Origin: Saccharomonospora cyanea NA-134
GTDB lineage: Bacteria > Actinomycetota > Actinomycetes > Mycobacteriales > Pseudonocardiaceae
Direction of reading: 5' to 3'
Length of the DNA: 64,000 nucleotides
Assembly (NCBI RefSeq): GCF_000244975.1
Contig: NZ_CM001440.1
Location: forward strand, 3,022,325 to 3,086,324
Shown here: positions 36,615 to 47,180 of the stretch, piece by piece
How positions within the stretch are numbered: position 1 is the first letter of the stretch
How the letters are laid out: the number at the start of each line of letters is the position of its first letter
Position numbers and translations under genes: made by a program
Notes under the pieces: generated by a model
Databases searched by the model: none
Told to the model about the DNA's origin: nothing
What the model saw: the letters and a program-made list of their open reading frames with translations, nothing else

Positions 36615-38936
36615 GTGATCGCACGACTGGTCGATGTTCCCCGGCGGATCGCCGCCGGGTTTCTTGCAGTGCTCGCCGTGGTGCTCGCGGCATGGGTGTC
36701 CGTCGCCGCGGACAGCAGCGTCCCTCCACCGAAGGGCGAGGACGCCCCGCCCGAAGTGTTCAGTGCCGAGCGCGCCCTTCACCACCTGCACAACCTCGCC
36801 ACCGCTGCCCGACCCATAGGGAGCCAGGCGAGCCGCCAGACCGAGGACGAACTCGTGCGGCAACTGCGTGGTCTCGGACTGTCCGTGGAGGTGCAACGCT
36901 CCGTAGGCACCCGCCGCGCCGCCGGACTCGCGACGTTCGGACGGGTGGACAACATCATCGCCACGCTGCCCGGTACGGACTCGACGGGCGTGGTCGTGCT
37001 CACCGCACACCACGACTCGGCGGCGATGGGGCCGGGTGCCGCCGACGACGGGGCGGCCGTGGCTGCCGCTCTCGAAACCGCACGAGCACTGGTGCACGGC
37101 GGCGAGCCGCTCCGCAACGACCTCGTCGTCCTGCTGACCGACGGCGAGGAGGACGGCGCGCTGGGCGCCGACGCCTTCGTCCGGCACCACGCGCTCGCCA
37201 GGCGCGACGGCGTAGTACTGAACTTCGAGGCGCGGGGCGTCGGCGGCCCTTCGACGTTGTTCGAGACGTCGGACGGCAACGCCACCTTGGTGAAGACCGT
37301 GCACGAGGTCGTCCCCCACGCTCGCGGCAACTCCACGCTGGTGCAACTGTACCGGCTGCTCCCCAACAACACCGACTTCACACCGTTGACACGGGCAGGC
37401 TTCTCCGGGCTGAACTTCGCGTTCTTCCACGAGGCGTCGCGCTACCACACCGCACAGGACACCGTGGAACGTCTCGACCCGGCAAGCCTGCAACACCACG
37501 GCACCACCATGCTCTCGCTGGCTCGCGCGTTGGGTGACGCCGACCTCACCACGATCGAAGCCACCCACGACGTGACCTACTTCCCGCTGCTGGGAACCAC
37601 GGTGCGGTATCCGGACACCGTGGCGGTCCCCCTCGCGGTGGGGGCCTGCGGGTTGGTGGTGTTCCTCGGCTGGCTCGTCCGGCGCCGAAGGCTGGCCACA
37701 GTGCCGAGGATGCTGCTCGGCGCTGCCTCGGCCATCGTGCCGATCGTCGCCGCCGCTGTGGGCGCTCAGGCGCTGTGGCTGGTTCTGGTGTCGCTGCGCC
37801 CCGGATACAGCCTGATGGGCGGGCTGCTCCACGAACCCGTTGCCTTCGAGGCCACCCTGCTGGTCCTCACCGCCGCGAGCCTGTTCACGTGGTACGTCCC
37901 GCTGCGCGGGAGACTGGGCCCCTCGGCGCTCACCGTGGGGGCGCTGTGCTGGCCCGCTCTGCTCGGCGTGGGCTTCGGGTGGTTCGCGCCGAGCGCGGCC
38001 TACGTGTTCACCGTGCCCGCGATCGTGTCGGCACTCGCGGCGATCATCGCGCTCGCCGTGGGGAAACGTCCGTTGTGGTCGGTGATCTCACTCGTCGTCG
38101 GAGCGGCGGTCTCGACCGCCGTGCTCGTCGCGCTGGCCCACACTGCCCTGCTCGGAATGGGGTACGCGCTCGCGGGCGTTCCCGCCGTGCTCCTGGCCGT
38201 GTGGGGTCTCACTCTGCTCCCGCTCGCCGACTGGTTCCTGCGGCAATCGGGACAACGCCCCGGCCTCGGCACCCGGCTGGGAGTACCGGCGGTCGCGGTG
38301 CCCCTTGTCGTCGCCTCGGTCGCCGCAGGCCTGGTGGAGAACGAGCCGGGCAGCGAGAACCCCGTCCGCTCACACCTCGCGTACGTGCTCGACGCCGATG
38401 CGGACGTGGCGAAGTGGGTGAGCGGCGAGCAGGAGCCGACGGACTGGACGCGCCGGCACGTCGCCGAGCGTGGCCCCTCAGGGCTGCCGCCCGGCTACGC
38501 CCGAGGTGAACTCTGGACCGGTCCGGCGCCCGTGATCGACGTCGAAGGACCGGACGTGACCGTGTCCGGACGTACGGCGGACACACTCACCCTGCACGTC
38601 GATTCGGTCCGCGACGCCACCTCTGTGATCCTCAGGTTCGACCGGCCGATCACCGAGGTCACGGCACGCACCGGAACCGCACCACCGGCCACGGTCCAGG
38701 TCACCGGCATCAGGGCGAACACCTGGCCAGGCGAGGTACGGTTCCGCGACCTGCCGCCCTCGGGGGTGGAACTGACCGTGCGTACCGCACCGGGCGACCA
38801 GTTACGGGTCACCGCCATCGACGAAACCCGCGGTCTGGACGTGGTCCCCGGGTTCCTCCCGCGCCCACCACACGTGGTCGCGGGTACGCGGGAGGACGGC
38901 GACGTCGTCGCGGTGGCGCGGACCTACGCGTTCTGA
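36615..38936 (+). CDS. Membrane-anchored M28 metallopeptidase with polytopic C-terminal region
   Basis: A 773-residue protein. After an N-terminal helix ([17 protein letters not shown]) comes an exterior M28 zinc peptidase domain: [20 protein letters not shown] (His and bridging Asp), [16 protein letters not shown] (Glu pair), LNFEARG, and the last His in [10 protein letters not shown]. About eight transmembrane helices follow (residues 340-580), then an exterior beta-rich domain. The layout is that of ERMP1-like/YfbL-like peptidases. It may trim peptides or proteins at the cell surface. It overlaps hemH tail-to-tail by 13 bp. Confidence 0.9.
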   Translation: MIARLVDVPRRIAAGFLAVLAVVLAAWVSVAADSSVPPPKGEDAPPEVFSAERALHHLHNLATAARPIGSQASRQTEDELVRQLRGLGLSVEVQRSVGTRRAAGLATFGRVDNIIATLPGTDSTGVVVLTAHHDSAAMGPGAADDGAAVAAALETARALVHGGEPLRNDLVVLLTDGEEDGALGADAFVRHHALARRDGVVLNFEARGVGGPSTLFETSDGNATLVKTVHEVVPHARGNSTLVQLYRLLPNNTDFTPLTRAGFSGLNFAFFHEASRYHTAQDTVERLDPASLQHHGTTMLSLARALGDADLTTIEATHDVTYFPLLGTTVRYPDTVAVPLAVGACGLVVFLGWLVRRRRLATVPRMLLGAASAIVPIVAAAVGAQALWLVLVSLRPGYSLMGGLLHEPVAFEATLLVLTAASLFTWYVPLRGRLGPSALTVGALCWPALLGVGFGWFAPSAAYVFTVPAIVSALAAIIALAVGKRPLWSVISLVVGAAVSTAVLVALAHTALLGMGYALAGVPAVLLAVWGLTLLPLADWFLRQSGQRPGLGTRLGVPAVAVPLVVASVAAGLVENEPGSENPVRSHLAYVLDADADVAKWVSGEQEPTDWTRRHVAERGPSGLPPGYARGELWTGPAPVIDVEGPDVTVSGRTADTLTLHVDSVRDATSVILRFDRPITEVTARTGTAPPATVQVTGIRANTWPGEVRFRDLPPSGVELTVRTAPGDQLRVTAIDETRGLDVVPGFLPRPPHVVAGTREDGDVVAVARTYAF

Positions 38937-39982
38937 GGTTCGGCCGCCACGGGGCGCTTGGCGGGTTCGCAGCAGCGGGTCGCGCAAGGCGCTCCGTTGG
39001 CGGTGTCGCCCCCCGCGACGAGGGTGGACAGCTTGCGCACCGGTGCGTTCTCCGTCTGCTCACGCACCAGCTCGACGACGAGCCGCGCGAACCTCGGGTC
39101 GGCGTTCGGCGTGGCCGAACGAGCGAAACCCATACCGAGCTCGGCGGCCTTGTCCGCGGCCTCGTTGTCGAGGTCCCAGATCACTTCGAGGTGGTCGGAG
39201 ACGAACCCGATCGGGCAGCACACCACCGCGCGCACGCCGTCGCCGTGCAGCGCCTCGATGTGGTCTACGATGTCCGGCTCCAGCCACGGCACCTGCGGCG
39301 GACCGGACCGCGACTGCCACACGACGTCGTACGCTTCGGCGCCCACCTGCTCGGCCACCAGTCGTGACGCCTCGGCGACCTGGCGGGAGTAGCGGTTGCC
39401 GCCCTCCTCGGGCGGCCCGGACGCGGCGTCGGCCGCCGTCGGCACCGAGTGCGCAGTGAAGACCAGCCGCGCCCCGGGGTCGCCCACCTGCTCGTACGCC
39501 GCACGGACGGCGTCGGCGACGGCCTCGACGAACAGCGGGTGGTCGAAGAACTGACGCAACTTCACCAGTTGCGGTGCCCTCTGCCCGACGGCGGCGCGGG
39601 CCCGCAGGATGTCCTCGTCGTACTGTCGGCACGCCGAGTAGCCGCCGTAGGCGCTGGTGGCGAACACGAGGGCGCGCTCGACACCGTCCGCGGCCATCCG
39701 CTCCACGGTGTCCTCCACCATGGGATGCCAGTTGCGGTTTCCGAAGTAGACGGGCAGGTCGAGCCCCTGCGCGGCCAGTTCTCGCTCGACCGCCGCGATG
39801 GCCTCGCGGTTCAGCCGGTTGATCGGGGACACCCCGCCGAAGTGGTGGTAGTGCTCGGCGACCTCGGCGAGCCGCTCCGGCGGCACACCCCGGCCGCGGG
39901 TGACGTTCTCCAGAAACGGCATGACGTCGTCCGGTCCCTCGGGCCCACCGAACGACAGCCACAGCAACGCGTCGTAGTTCAC
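38924..39982 (-). CDS. hemH: Ferrochelatase (coproporphyrin type) with Cys-rich C-terminus
   Basis: Inserts iron into coproporphyrin III in the actinobacterial heme pathway (CpfC). The 352-residue protein starts [19 protein letters not shown], has the active-site His in [11 protein letters not shown] and Glu in [16 protein letters not shown]. The C-terminal tail [11 protein letters not shown] plus Cys in [10 protein letters not shown] match the cysteines that bind a 2Fe-2S cluster in mycobacterial ferrochelatase. The GTG at 39982 has GGGAGG upstream. It follows fabG-inhA in the same order as in Mycobacterium, with a TetR gene inserted. Confidence 0.93.
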   Translation of the reverse strand: MNYDALLWLSFGGPEGPDDVMPFLENVTRGRGVPPERLAEVAEHYHHFGGVSPINRLNREAIAAVERELAAQGLDLPVYFGNRNWHPMVEDTVERMAADGVERALVFATSAYGGYSACRQYDEDILRARAAVGQRAPQLVKLRQFFDHPLFVEAVADAVRAAYEQVGDPGARLVFTAHSVPTAADAASGPPEEGGNRYSRQVAEASRLVAEQVGAEAYDVVWQSRSGPPQVPWLEPDIVDHIEALHGDGVRAVVCCPIGFVSDHLEVIWDLDNEAADKAAELGMGFARSATPNADPRFARLVVELVREQTENAPVRKLSTLVAGGDTANGAPCATRCCEPAKRPVAAEPQNA

Positions 39983-40084
39983 GCGCCCATCCTCCCGCCG
40001 TCGCCCGGCCGTCGCAGAGCGGGGTCGACCGGTCGCGACGCCCGTCTCACCGCGGACCGCGGCCTGGCCGGACTGCCGGGCACG

Positions 40085-40090
40085 TAAAGT
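40085..40090 (+). promoter_or_regulatory. Predicted -10 of leaderless tetR promoter
   Basis: TAAAGT, a 6-nt gap (CGTCGT), then the ATG at 40097. Confidence 0.4.
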
Positions 40091-40096
40091 CGTCGT

Positions 40097-40672
40097 ATGC
40101 CACGTCCGCGGGAGTTCGACGAGGGAACGGCTGTCGCAGGCGCGCTGCGCGCCTTCCGCACCGCCGGTTACGAGGCCACCTCGACGCAGGAGTTGTGCGA
40201 GGCCACCGGCCTCGGTCGCAGCAGCGTGTACAACGCCTTCGGCAGCAAGCACGCACTGTTCCGGCGCGCCTTGCAACGCTACTTCGAGGACACGATGCGG
40301 CACTACCGCGCGTTGTTCGACGAGCAGAGGTCCGCGCGCGAGACCTTCCGCGCGGTGTTCGCGGGCGTGGTGGAGGACGAGGCGCAACCGGGTGCCTGCG
40401 GCTGCTTCGCCGTGAACACCGCCAGCGAACTCGGCGGTCGCGACCCGGTGATCACCGAGGACCTCCGCAGGCACGGCGAGCAACTGGTCGCCCTCTACAC
40501 CGAAGTCGTCAGGCGCGGGCAACGCGACGGCGAGATCGATCCCGATGCCGATCCCAAAGCGGTGGCGGAGTACGTGCACGCCGTCGTCGGTGGCCTGCGG
40601 GTGCTCGCCCGTAACGGGTTCGACCGCACGGCGATGGAGAACGTCGTCGAGAGGGCGCTCACCGCGTTGTGA
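40097..40672 (+). CDS. TetR-family transcriptional regulator
   Basis: A 191-residue regulator with the helix-turn-helix [20 protein letters not shown] (starting near residue 34) followed by [12 protein letters not shown]. The C-terminal ligand domain has a [12 protein letters not shown] segment, typical of the AcuR/TetR_C_16-like group that senses small reactive compounds. It lies between convergent inhA and divergent hemH. It interrupts the usual inhA-hemH junction and may control an unlinked gene or hemH; no clear operator palindrome was found in the 114-bp gap. Confidence 0.87.
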   Translation: MPRPREFDEGTAVAGALRAFRTAGYEATSTQELCEATGLGRSSVYNAFGSKHALFRRALQRYFEDTMRHYRALFDEQRSARETFRAVFAGVVEDEAQPGACGCFAVNTASELGGRDPVITEDLRRHGEQLVALYTEVVRRGQRDGEIDPDADPKAVAEYVHAVVGGLRVLARNGFDRTAMENVVERALTAL

Positions 40673-40693
40673 GGCGCCCTCCCGAGCAGGGGC

Positions 40694-41461
40694 TCACTGT
40701 CCGGTGGCGTGCACTCCGCCGTCGACCCACACCATCGAGCCCGTGGTGGCGGGCAGCCAGTCCGAGAGCAGCGCGCAGATGCTCTTCGCGACCGGGGTGG
40801 GGTCGGTGGTGTCCCATCCGAGTGGCGCCCGGTCGCCCCAACCCTCCTCCAGTTCGACGAAACCGGGGATGGACTTGGCGGCCATCGTCTTCACCGGGCC
40901 CGCCGCGACGAGGTTCACCCGGATGCCCTGCGGACCGAGGTCGCGGGCCAGGTAGCGGTTGACCGACTCCAGCGCCGCCTTCGCCACGCCCATCCAGTTG
41001 TAGGCGGGCCACGCCATCCGGGCGTCGAAGTCCATGCCGACGATCGAGCTGCCCCGGGTCAGCAGCGGCAGCACGGCGGCGGCGAGCGCCTTGTACGAGT
41101 ACGCCGAGATCTCGACCGCGGTGCTGACGTCCTCGGCGGGAGCGTCCATGAACGGCGCGCCGAGGCAGGTCGGCGGGGCGTATGCGATCGAGTGCAGCAC
41201 CCCGTCGAGCCCGTCGACGTGCTCCCGCACCCGGTCGGCCAGCGTGTCCAGGTGCTCGGAGTTCTGGACGTCGAGTTCCAGCACGGGCGCGGGCTCGGGC
41301 AGGCGCTTGGCGATGCGCTCGACCAGGGACATCCGCCCGAAACCGGTGAGCACCACCTGTGCGCCCTGTTCCTGCGCCGTCTTCGCGGCGTGGAACGCGA
41401 TCGACGCGTCGGTGATCACGCCCGTGATGAGCAGGCGCTTGCCTTCGAGCAGTCCGGACAC
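40694..41461 (-). CDS. inhA: NADH-dependent enoyl-ACP reductase InhA/FabI
   Basis: Last step of each FAS-II elongation cycle. From the GTG at 41461 it is 255 residues. [20 protein letters not shown] is the NADH-binding start typical of Inh[21 protein letters not shown] contains the catalytic Tyr and Lys, and [17 protein letters not shown] is the substrate loop. It is 46 bp downstream of fabG on the same strand. Pseudonocardiales may use it for normal or mycolic-type fatty acids; the window does not show which. Confidence 0.94.
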   Translation of the reverse strand: MSGLLEGKRLLITGVITDASIAFHAAKTAQEQGAQVVLTGFGRMSLVERIAKRLPEPAPVLELDVQNSEHLDTLADRVREHVDGLDGVLHSIAYAPPTCLGAPFMDAPAEDVSTAVEISAYSYKALAAAVLPLLTRGSSIVGMDFDARMAWPAYNWMGVAKAALESVNRYLARDLGPQGIRVNLVAAGPVKTMAAKSIPGFVELEEGWGDRAPLGWDTTDPTPVAKSICALLSDWLPATTGSMVWVDGGVHATGQ

Positions 41462-41507
41462 AGCTGTCCTCCAGTTCCGGGGTTGGGTGGTGGGAAAGGC
41501 GGGAAGT

Positions 41508-42257
<750 letters not shown>

Positions 42258-42361
42258 TTATCCGCTCGCTTCCTGCCACGCTGCGGCAGGGACCGGTGAC
42301 CGGTGAGCCGGCCGGGACCACCCGGCGCGACCGCACGAGCGCGGCACGAGAGAATCGGCCC

Positions 42362-42838
42362 GTGTTCCGGATCGTGTTCTTCCACCCCGAGATTCCAGGC
42401 AACACCGGCAACGCGATCCGGCTGGCTGCCAACACCGGCTGCGAACTGCACCTGATCGAGCCGCTCGGGTTCTCGCTGGAGGACCGCTACCTCCGTCGCG
42501 CCGGCCTCGACTACCACGACCTCGCACACGTCCGGGTCCACCGCGACCTCGCCGCCGCCTGGGAGGCTCTGGACCCGGTGCACGTCTACGCGTTCACGAC
42601 GCGGGCGCGCAGCAGGCACACCGACGTCTCCTACGCCGAGGGCGACGTGCTGCTGTTCGGACCCGAGTCGGTGGGCCTGCCGGACGACGTGCTGGCCGAC
42701 GAGCGGATCACCGAACGGGTTCGCCTGCCCATGCTGCCGACCTCGCGCTCGCTCAACCTCACCAACACGGCCTCGATCGCCGTGTACGAGGCATGGCGGC
42801 AGCACGATTTCCGCGGCTCCGGTCCCGCCGCGAGTTAG
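42362..42838 (+). CDS. trmL: tRNA (cytidine/uridine-34-2'-O)-methyltransferase TrmL
   Basis: SpoU-family (SPOUT) methyltransferase modifying the wobble ribose of tRNA-Leu species. 158 residues, the usual TrmL length. VFFHPEIPGNTGNAIRLAAN is the family start, VLLFGPESVGLPDDVL and LPMLPTSRSLNLTNTASIAV form the trefoil-knot SAM site. The GTG at 42362 starts exactly at the conserved sequence; a weak GAGAAT hexamer 6 nt before it suggests another leaderless start. It converges on the VWA gene with a 5-bp gap. Confidence 0.93.
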   Translation: MFRIVFFHPEIPGNTGNAIRLAANTGCELHLIEPLGFSLEDRYLRRAGLDYHDLAHVRVHRDLAAAWEALDPVHVYAFTTRARSRHTDVSYAEGDVLLFGPESVGLPDDVLADERITERVRLPMLPTSRSLNLTNTASIAVYEAWRQHDFRGSGPAAS

Positions 42839-42843
42839 GGGGC

Positions 42844-43824
42844 CTACGGCAGGCGCTGGCCGATGAGCAGCGAACTCACGGCCGCGCCGATCAGCGCGAT
42901 GGTGCCGAGCGCCACCCACGGCCTGCTGGCGTCGACCTCCTTGGTCTCGTACCCGATCTGCTCGCCGAGGTCGTCGTAGACCTTCTTGAGCTCCTCGGCG
43001 GTGGCGGCCTTGTAGAAGTCACCCCCGGACAGTCGGGCGATCTCCCGCATGGACGTGTCGTCGACCTCCACGGGGACACGCTTGCCCTCGATGTCCACGC
43101 TGCCGTACGACGTCCCGAACGAGATCGTGGTCACGGGGATGCTCTTCTGCTTGGCCACCCCGGCGGCGGTGAAGGCACCCCTCGGTGCGTACTCGTCCTG
43201 GGGCACGGTCTGCTTGCCGTCGGTCATGAGAACGATGTGCGCGGGCGGGGGCTCTTCGGCGCCGCCGACCACGGCGGAGAAGCTCTCGATCGACTGGATC
43301 GCCGCGAAGATCCCCTCGCCCGTGGCGGTGGACTGTGCGAGTTTGAGGTTCTCGATCGCGTGAACGACGCCCTCGCGTTCGGTGGTGGGGGCCACGAGGA
43401 CGGTCGCCGTTCCGGCGAACGAGATGAGGCCGAGGTTCACCCCGGGGGTGAGGTTCTGCGCGAACGAGCGTGCGGCGTCCTGTGCGGCCCGCAGCCGGGT
43501 CGGCTGGACGTCGGTGGCCTCCATCGACAGCGACACGTCGACCACCAGCATCACCGTGGCGCGGTTGCGCGGCACCTTCTCCTCGGCGGTGGGTCCCGCC
43601 AGCGCGAACGTCAGCAGCAGCAGCGACACCACGAGCAGCGAGGCCGGCACGTGCCGCACGCGCCCCTGACTGCGCGGCGCGACCCTTTCGAGCAGTTCCA
43701 GGTTGGTGAACCGCATGGTGCGCCTGCGGCGCGACCGCAGCGCGAGCACGTAACCCGCGACCAGTGCCGCGATCACCAGCACCAGCAGGAACCACCACGG
43801 CGCGGAGAATCCCGACACACTCAT
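42844..43824 (-). CDS. Membrane-anchored VWA-domain protein (UPF0353, BatA-like)
   Basis: A 326-residue protein like mycobacterial Rv1481. Two N-terminal helices (WWFLLVLVIAALVAGYVLA and SLLVVSLLLLTFALAG) flank a cytosolic loop, then an exterior VWA domain with the MIDAS motif LVVDVSLSMEATD and VLMTDGKQT. A C-terminal helix (VALGTIALIGAAVSSLLIG) closes it. The ATG at 43824 overlaps the DUF58 stop (ATGA). With moxR and DUF58 it forms the MoxR-BatA-type operon thought to aid folding or activation of envelope proteins. Confidence 0.9.
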   Translation of the reverse strand: MSVSGFSAPWWFLLVLVIAALVAGYVLALRSRRRRTMRFTNLELLERVAPRSQGRVRHVPASLLVVSLLLLTFALAGPTAEEKVPRNRATVMLVVDVSLSMEATDVQPTRLRAAQDAARSFAQNLTPGVNLGLISFAGTATVLVAPTTEREGVVHAIENLKLAQSTATGEGIFAAIQSIESFSAVVGGAEEPPPAHIVLMTDGKQTVPQDEYAPRGAFTAAGVAKQKSIPVTTISFGTSYGSVDIEGKRVPVEVDDTSMREIARLSGGDFYKAATAEELKKVYDDLGEQIGYETKEVDASRPWVALGTIALIGAAVSSLLIGQRLP

Positions 43825-44771
43825 GAGGCAGCCCCCGACCACCCTCGCTTACGACCCACGACGAACCGGACCACGTCGGCGATCCAGTCGGAATCCGTGC
43901 GCAACACCAGATGCCCCGCCCCCGCCTGCCGGATCACCCGCGCGACCTCGGCGCGATGGGCGCCCGCCGCGGCGGCGAACTCCTTGCGCAGCAGCGCCGA
44001 GACGTGCACCTCGCGTTGCCGCCCCGTCTCTGGGTCGGCGAGCACCACCGAACCCACCTCGGGCAGGTCGACGTCGCGCGGATCGAGCACCTCCACGGCC
44101 AGCAGTTCGTGCCGCGCCGACAGCGCGCGCAGGGGCCGTTCCCAGGTGACGGGGCCGAGGAAGTCCGACACGACGACCACGAGACCCCTCCTGCGTGGCG
44201 GGCGGCGCAGCTTGTCCACGAGCGTGGCGAGATCACCGCGCGTGCCCTCCTCCGCACGTGGCAGCGTCGCGACGCGACGCACGAGGTCACGCGCGTGGCC
44301 CAGCCCGCCGCGGGGCGGGACGCGCACCGTTTCGGCACCGTTGGACAGCAGCGCGCCGATCCGGTTCCCACCACCTCCGGTCAGGTGGGCGACGGCCGCG
44401 ACGGCGCACACCACGAGATCGCGCTTCTCGCACACGGCCGTGCCGAAGTCCAGGCTCGGGGACAGGTCGGCGACCACCCACGTCTCCAGCTCGCGGTCGG
44501 CGACCGTCTCACGGACGTGCGGGGTGGTGGTCCGGGCGGTGACGGCCCAGTCCATCCTCCGCACGTCGTCGCCGGGCTGGTACGGCCGCGCCTCCCCGGG
44601 TTCGGAACCCGGGCCGGGCACGAGCCCCAGATGGTTGCCCTGAAGGAGACCGTCGAGCCGCCGCCGCACGTCCAGCTCGAGGGTGCGCAGCCCCGCCTCC
44701 AGCCGGTCGCCACGCAGGATCGGGGGCGCCCACGCGGGCCGGTCCCCTCTGACGTCGCTTCGTTCGATCAT
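43821..44771 (-). CDS. DUF58 domain protein
   Basis: A 316-residue cytosolic protein like mycobacterial Rv1480. The DUF58 signature is GSEPGEARPYQPGDDVRRMDW followed by TVADRELETWVVADLSPS, a degenerate VWA-like core. It is the middle gene of the moxR-DUF58-VWA operon: 9 bp after moxR and overlapping the VWA start by 4 bp, so expression is tightly coupled. The biochemical role is not known. Confidence 0.92.
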   Translation of the reverse strand: MIERSDVRGDRPAWAPPILRGDRLEAGLRTLELDVRRRLDGLLQGNHLGLVPGPGSEPGEARPYQPGDDVRRMDWAVTARTTTPHVRETVADRELETWVVADLSPSLDFGTAVCEKRDLVVCAVAAVAHLTGGGGNRIGALLSNGAETVRVPPRGGLGHARDLVRRVATLPRAEEGTRGDLATLVDKLRRPPRRRGLVVVVSDFLGPVTWERPLRALSARHELLAVEVLDPRDVDLPEVGSVVLADPETGRQREVHVSALLRKEFAAAAGAHRAEVARVIRQAGAGHLVLRTDSDWIADVVRFVVGRKRGWSGAAS

Positions 44772-44780
44772 GGCCGCCCG

Positions 44781-45818
44781 TTACCTGCCGGGCACACCTG
44801 CCGCCACGGCGGGCCCCGTGCCCGGCCCCTGCGGCCGGGCCGACACCTGAGGCAGCGGAACAGCCTGCAGTACGCGGTTGACGATGTGGTCCAGCGGCAC
44901 ACCGTCGGCCAGCGCGTCGTAGGAGAGCACGAGCCGGTGCCGGAGCACGTCCGGCACGATGTCCACCACGTCCTGCGGAAGCACGTAGTCCCGTCCGCGC
45001 ACCAGTGCCAGCGCCCGCGCACCGGAGATGATGCCCAGGCTCGCGCGCGGCGAGGCACCGTAGGAGACCCAGCCCGCGACGTCCGCGAGCCCGTGCTCAC
45101 CCGGCTTGCGCGTGGCCAGCACCAGCCGCACGACGTAGTCGACGAGCGAGTGGTGGACGAAGACCTGCGAGGCGACGTCCTGGAGCCGCACGAGCTCGTC
45201 GGGACTGAGCACCTGCTGGGGTTCCGGCGGCGTCACACCCATCCGGTAGACGATCTCGCGTTCCTCCTCCGCCGACGGGTACTCGACGACGATCTTGAAG
45301 AGGAAGCGGTCGCGCTGCGCCTCCGGCAGCGGGTAGACACCCTCGTTCTCGATGGGGTTCTGGGTCGCCAGCACGAGGAACGGGTGTGGCATGGGGAAGG
45401 TCTCGCCGCCGATCGACACGTGCCGCTCGGCCATGACCTCCAGCATCGCCGACTGCACCTTGGCGGGTGCGCGGTTGATCTCGTCGGCGAGCACGAAGTT
45501 GGCCACGACGGGCCCGAGCTCGACGTCGAACTTCTCGCTCGACTGCCGGTAGATCCGCGTGCCCAGGATGTCGGCGGGCACGAGGTCGGGCGTGAACTGC
45601 ACGCGGGAGAAGGACCCGCCCACCACACGGGCGAACGTCTCGACCGCGAGCGTCTTCGCGACACCGGGCACACCTTCGAGCAGCAGATGCCCCTTGGCCA
45701 GCAGACCCACCAGCATGCGCTCGACAAGCCGGTCCTGCCCGACGATGACGCGCTTCACCTCGAACACGGTGCGCTCCAGCAACTGCGCGTCCCGCGCCGG
45801 GGTGCCGGGCTCGGTCAC
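44781..45818 (-). CDS. moxR: MoxR-family AAA+ ATPase
   Basis: A 345-residue AAA+ ATPase. Walker A is LLEGVPGVAKTLAV, Walker B is FVLADEINRAPAKVQSAMLE, sensor 1 VLATQNPIENEG and the arginine-finger region AQRDRFLFKI. The GTG at 45818 has AGGAGG upstream; the open frame continues 98 codons further without similarity. It is the first gene of the three-gene operon that precedes the fabG-inhA block, as Rv1479 does in M. tuberculosis. Confidence 0.93.
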   Translation of the reverse strand: MTEPGTPARDAQLLERTVFEVKRVIVGQDRLVERMLVGLLAKGHLLLEGVPGVAKTLAVETFARVVGGSFSRVQFTPDLVPADILGTRIYRQSSEKFDVELGPVVANFVLADEINRAPAKVQSAMLEVMAERHVSIGGETFPMPHPFLVLATQNPIENEGVYPLPEAQRDRFLFKIVVEYPSAEEEREIVYRMGVTPPEPQQVLSPDELVRLQDVASQVFVHHSLVDYVVRLVLATRKPGEHGLADVAGWVSYGASPRASLGIISGARALALVRGRDYVLPQDVVDIVPDVLRHRLVLSYDALADGVPLDHIVNRVLQAVPLPQVSARPQGPGTGPAVAAGVPGR

Positions 45819-45946
45819 ACCTACCTCCTCGCTGGCGACCTTTGGTGCGTGCCCCGTGACCGTACCGGGTGCCGGAGCTCGGCTGATCACGACCGTGTCA
45901 GGCCAAGCAAACACCTCCGCCGGTGTGACGGCTGTGAAGCTCTCGG

Positions 45947-46522
45947 TCAGGGGCGCAGGTCGTCCGGGCTGTCCACGTCGTGGGCCTCGCCCGCGAGCGC
46001 TGGGACCTCCACAATGGACGACGCTCCCAGGGTGCCACGCAACGACGCGCCACGGGGATCGGCCGGCACGGCCGTGTCGAGCGACCGCCTGCGCCACACA
46101 CCGACGAGCCACTGCCTTCGCCCGTCCGCGTCCACGAGCACGGCACCGTCCGCCTCCTCGTCCGAGTCCAGGGCGGCCACCAACCGAGTGATTGTGTTCG
46201 ACGTCACACCCGCCAGGTCGGCGGCGAGCACCGCGACGGTGTCGACGCGGTGCTCGAGCACGGCGAGCGCGGCGGCCAGCCCCGCGACCGGACCTGAGCC
46301 CGGTGGTTCCTCCCGCGTCCAGCGCACACCCGGTAGTCCCTCGCGCCGGGGGCCGACGACGACCACCGGGTCGACGTCACGCAGAGCCTCGACCACCCGG
46401 TGCAACAGCGGGGTCCCTCCGACTCGGAGCATCGCCTTGTCCACCCCGCCCATCCGGCGTGCCGCTCCTCCGGCGAGCACGATCCCGGCCGGTCGCGGGC
46501 GCTCGGATCGAGGGTCGGTCAC
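45947..46522 (-). CDS. mobA: Molybdenum cofactor guanylyltransferase-like protein
   Basis: A 191-residue nucleotidyltransferase. GIVLAGGAARRMGGVDKAML is the GTP-binding signature, VLAADLAGVT the metal-binding motif, and the C-terminal VDSPDDLRP is typical of MobA. It would attach GMP to molybdopterin. The MOSC protein at 6461-7288 is another Moco-linked gene in the window. The GTG at 46522 is chosen; a 40-codon upstream extension is a shadow. Confidence 0.85.
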   Translation of the reverse strand: MTDPRSERPRPAGIVLAGGAARRMGGVDKAMLRVGGTPLLHRVVEALRDVDPVVVVGPRREGLPGVRWTREEPPGSGPVAGLAAALAVLEHRVDTVAVLAADLAGVTSNTITRLVAALDSDEEADGAVLVDADGRRQWLVGVWRRRSLDTAVPADPRGASLRGTLGASSIVEVPALAGEAHDVDSPDDLRP

Positions 46523-46684
46523 TACTCCACCAGCCGGGTGACGTGGGGTGTCGGCTCGCCGTAGCGTACCGGGACGACACGGACGGGGCCGCCCGGGAAC
46601 GACGGCCTCCACCGTCCGATCGTCACCCAGAACCAGCGACACGGCGGGCCGGCGGCCACGACAGCGACCGACAGGGGGAACGAC

Positions 46685-47176
46685 ATGCGTTCAGTGACCC
46701 GGTGGGGAGCGGCGAGTCGGGCGGTCGCCGGTTGGAGCGCGCTCGCCGTGGTCGGCCTCGCCGTCACGGTCGTCGGCACGTTCCTGCCGTGGCTGGCGTC
46801 GGGTTCCGTGGAGCGCGACAGCTACGCGGCTGCCGCGGTGATCGAGCATGTGCTCGTACCAGGCCCCGCCGTCGAACTGGCGCTGCGTGCCTGGAGCGGC
46901 GTCGTGATCGCCACGACGCTCGGCGTGGCCCTGATCGTGCTGGCTCTGTGGCGCACCGCCGCGGTCCTCACCGCGATGATCGGGCTCACAGTGGGAACCG
47001 TCGCGGCAGTGGTCACCGTCCAAGTCCCCGACGTGGCCGGGTTGATCAGGATCACGCCTGTCGGCCCGGTGACCGCGACAACCGGCTCGGTCCTCGCGCT
47101 CCTCGGCGGACTCGGACTGTTCCTCGCGGCCCGTCGAGCAGGACGACACACCCAGAACGAGATCCAGGACAGGTGA
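46685..47176 (+). CDS. Four-helix membrane protein
   Basis: A 163-residue protein of no family I can name, with four hydrophobic helices: about residues 17-38, 70-88, 91-112 and 132-150. A GSVERDSYAAA exterior loop follows helix 1. AGGGGGAACGAC precedes the ATG. It ends 4 bp before the next gene, with which it is probably co-transcribed and may form a complex; both have a membrane-plus-exterior layout. Its function cannot be inferred from sequence. Confidence 0.78.
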   Translation: MRSVTRWGAASRAVAGWSALAVVGLAVTVVGTFLPWLASGSVERDSYAAAAVIEHVLVPGPAVELALRAWSGVVIATTLGVALIVLALWRTAAVLTAMIGLTVGTVAAVVTVQVPDVAGLIRITPVGPVTATTGSVLALLGGLGLFLAARRAGRHTQNEIQDR

Positions 47177-47180
47177 CGCA

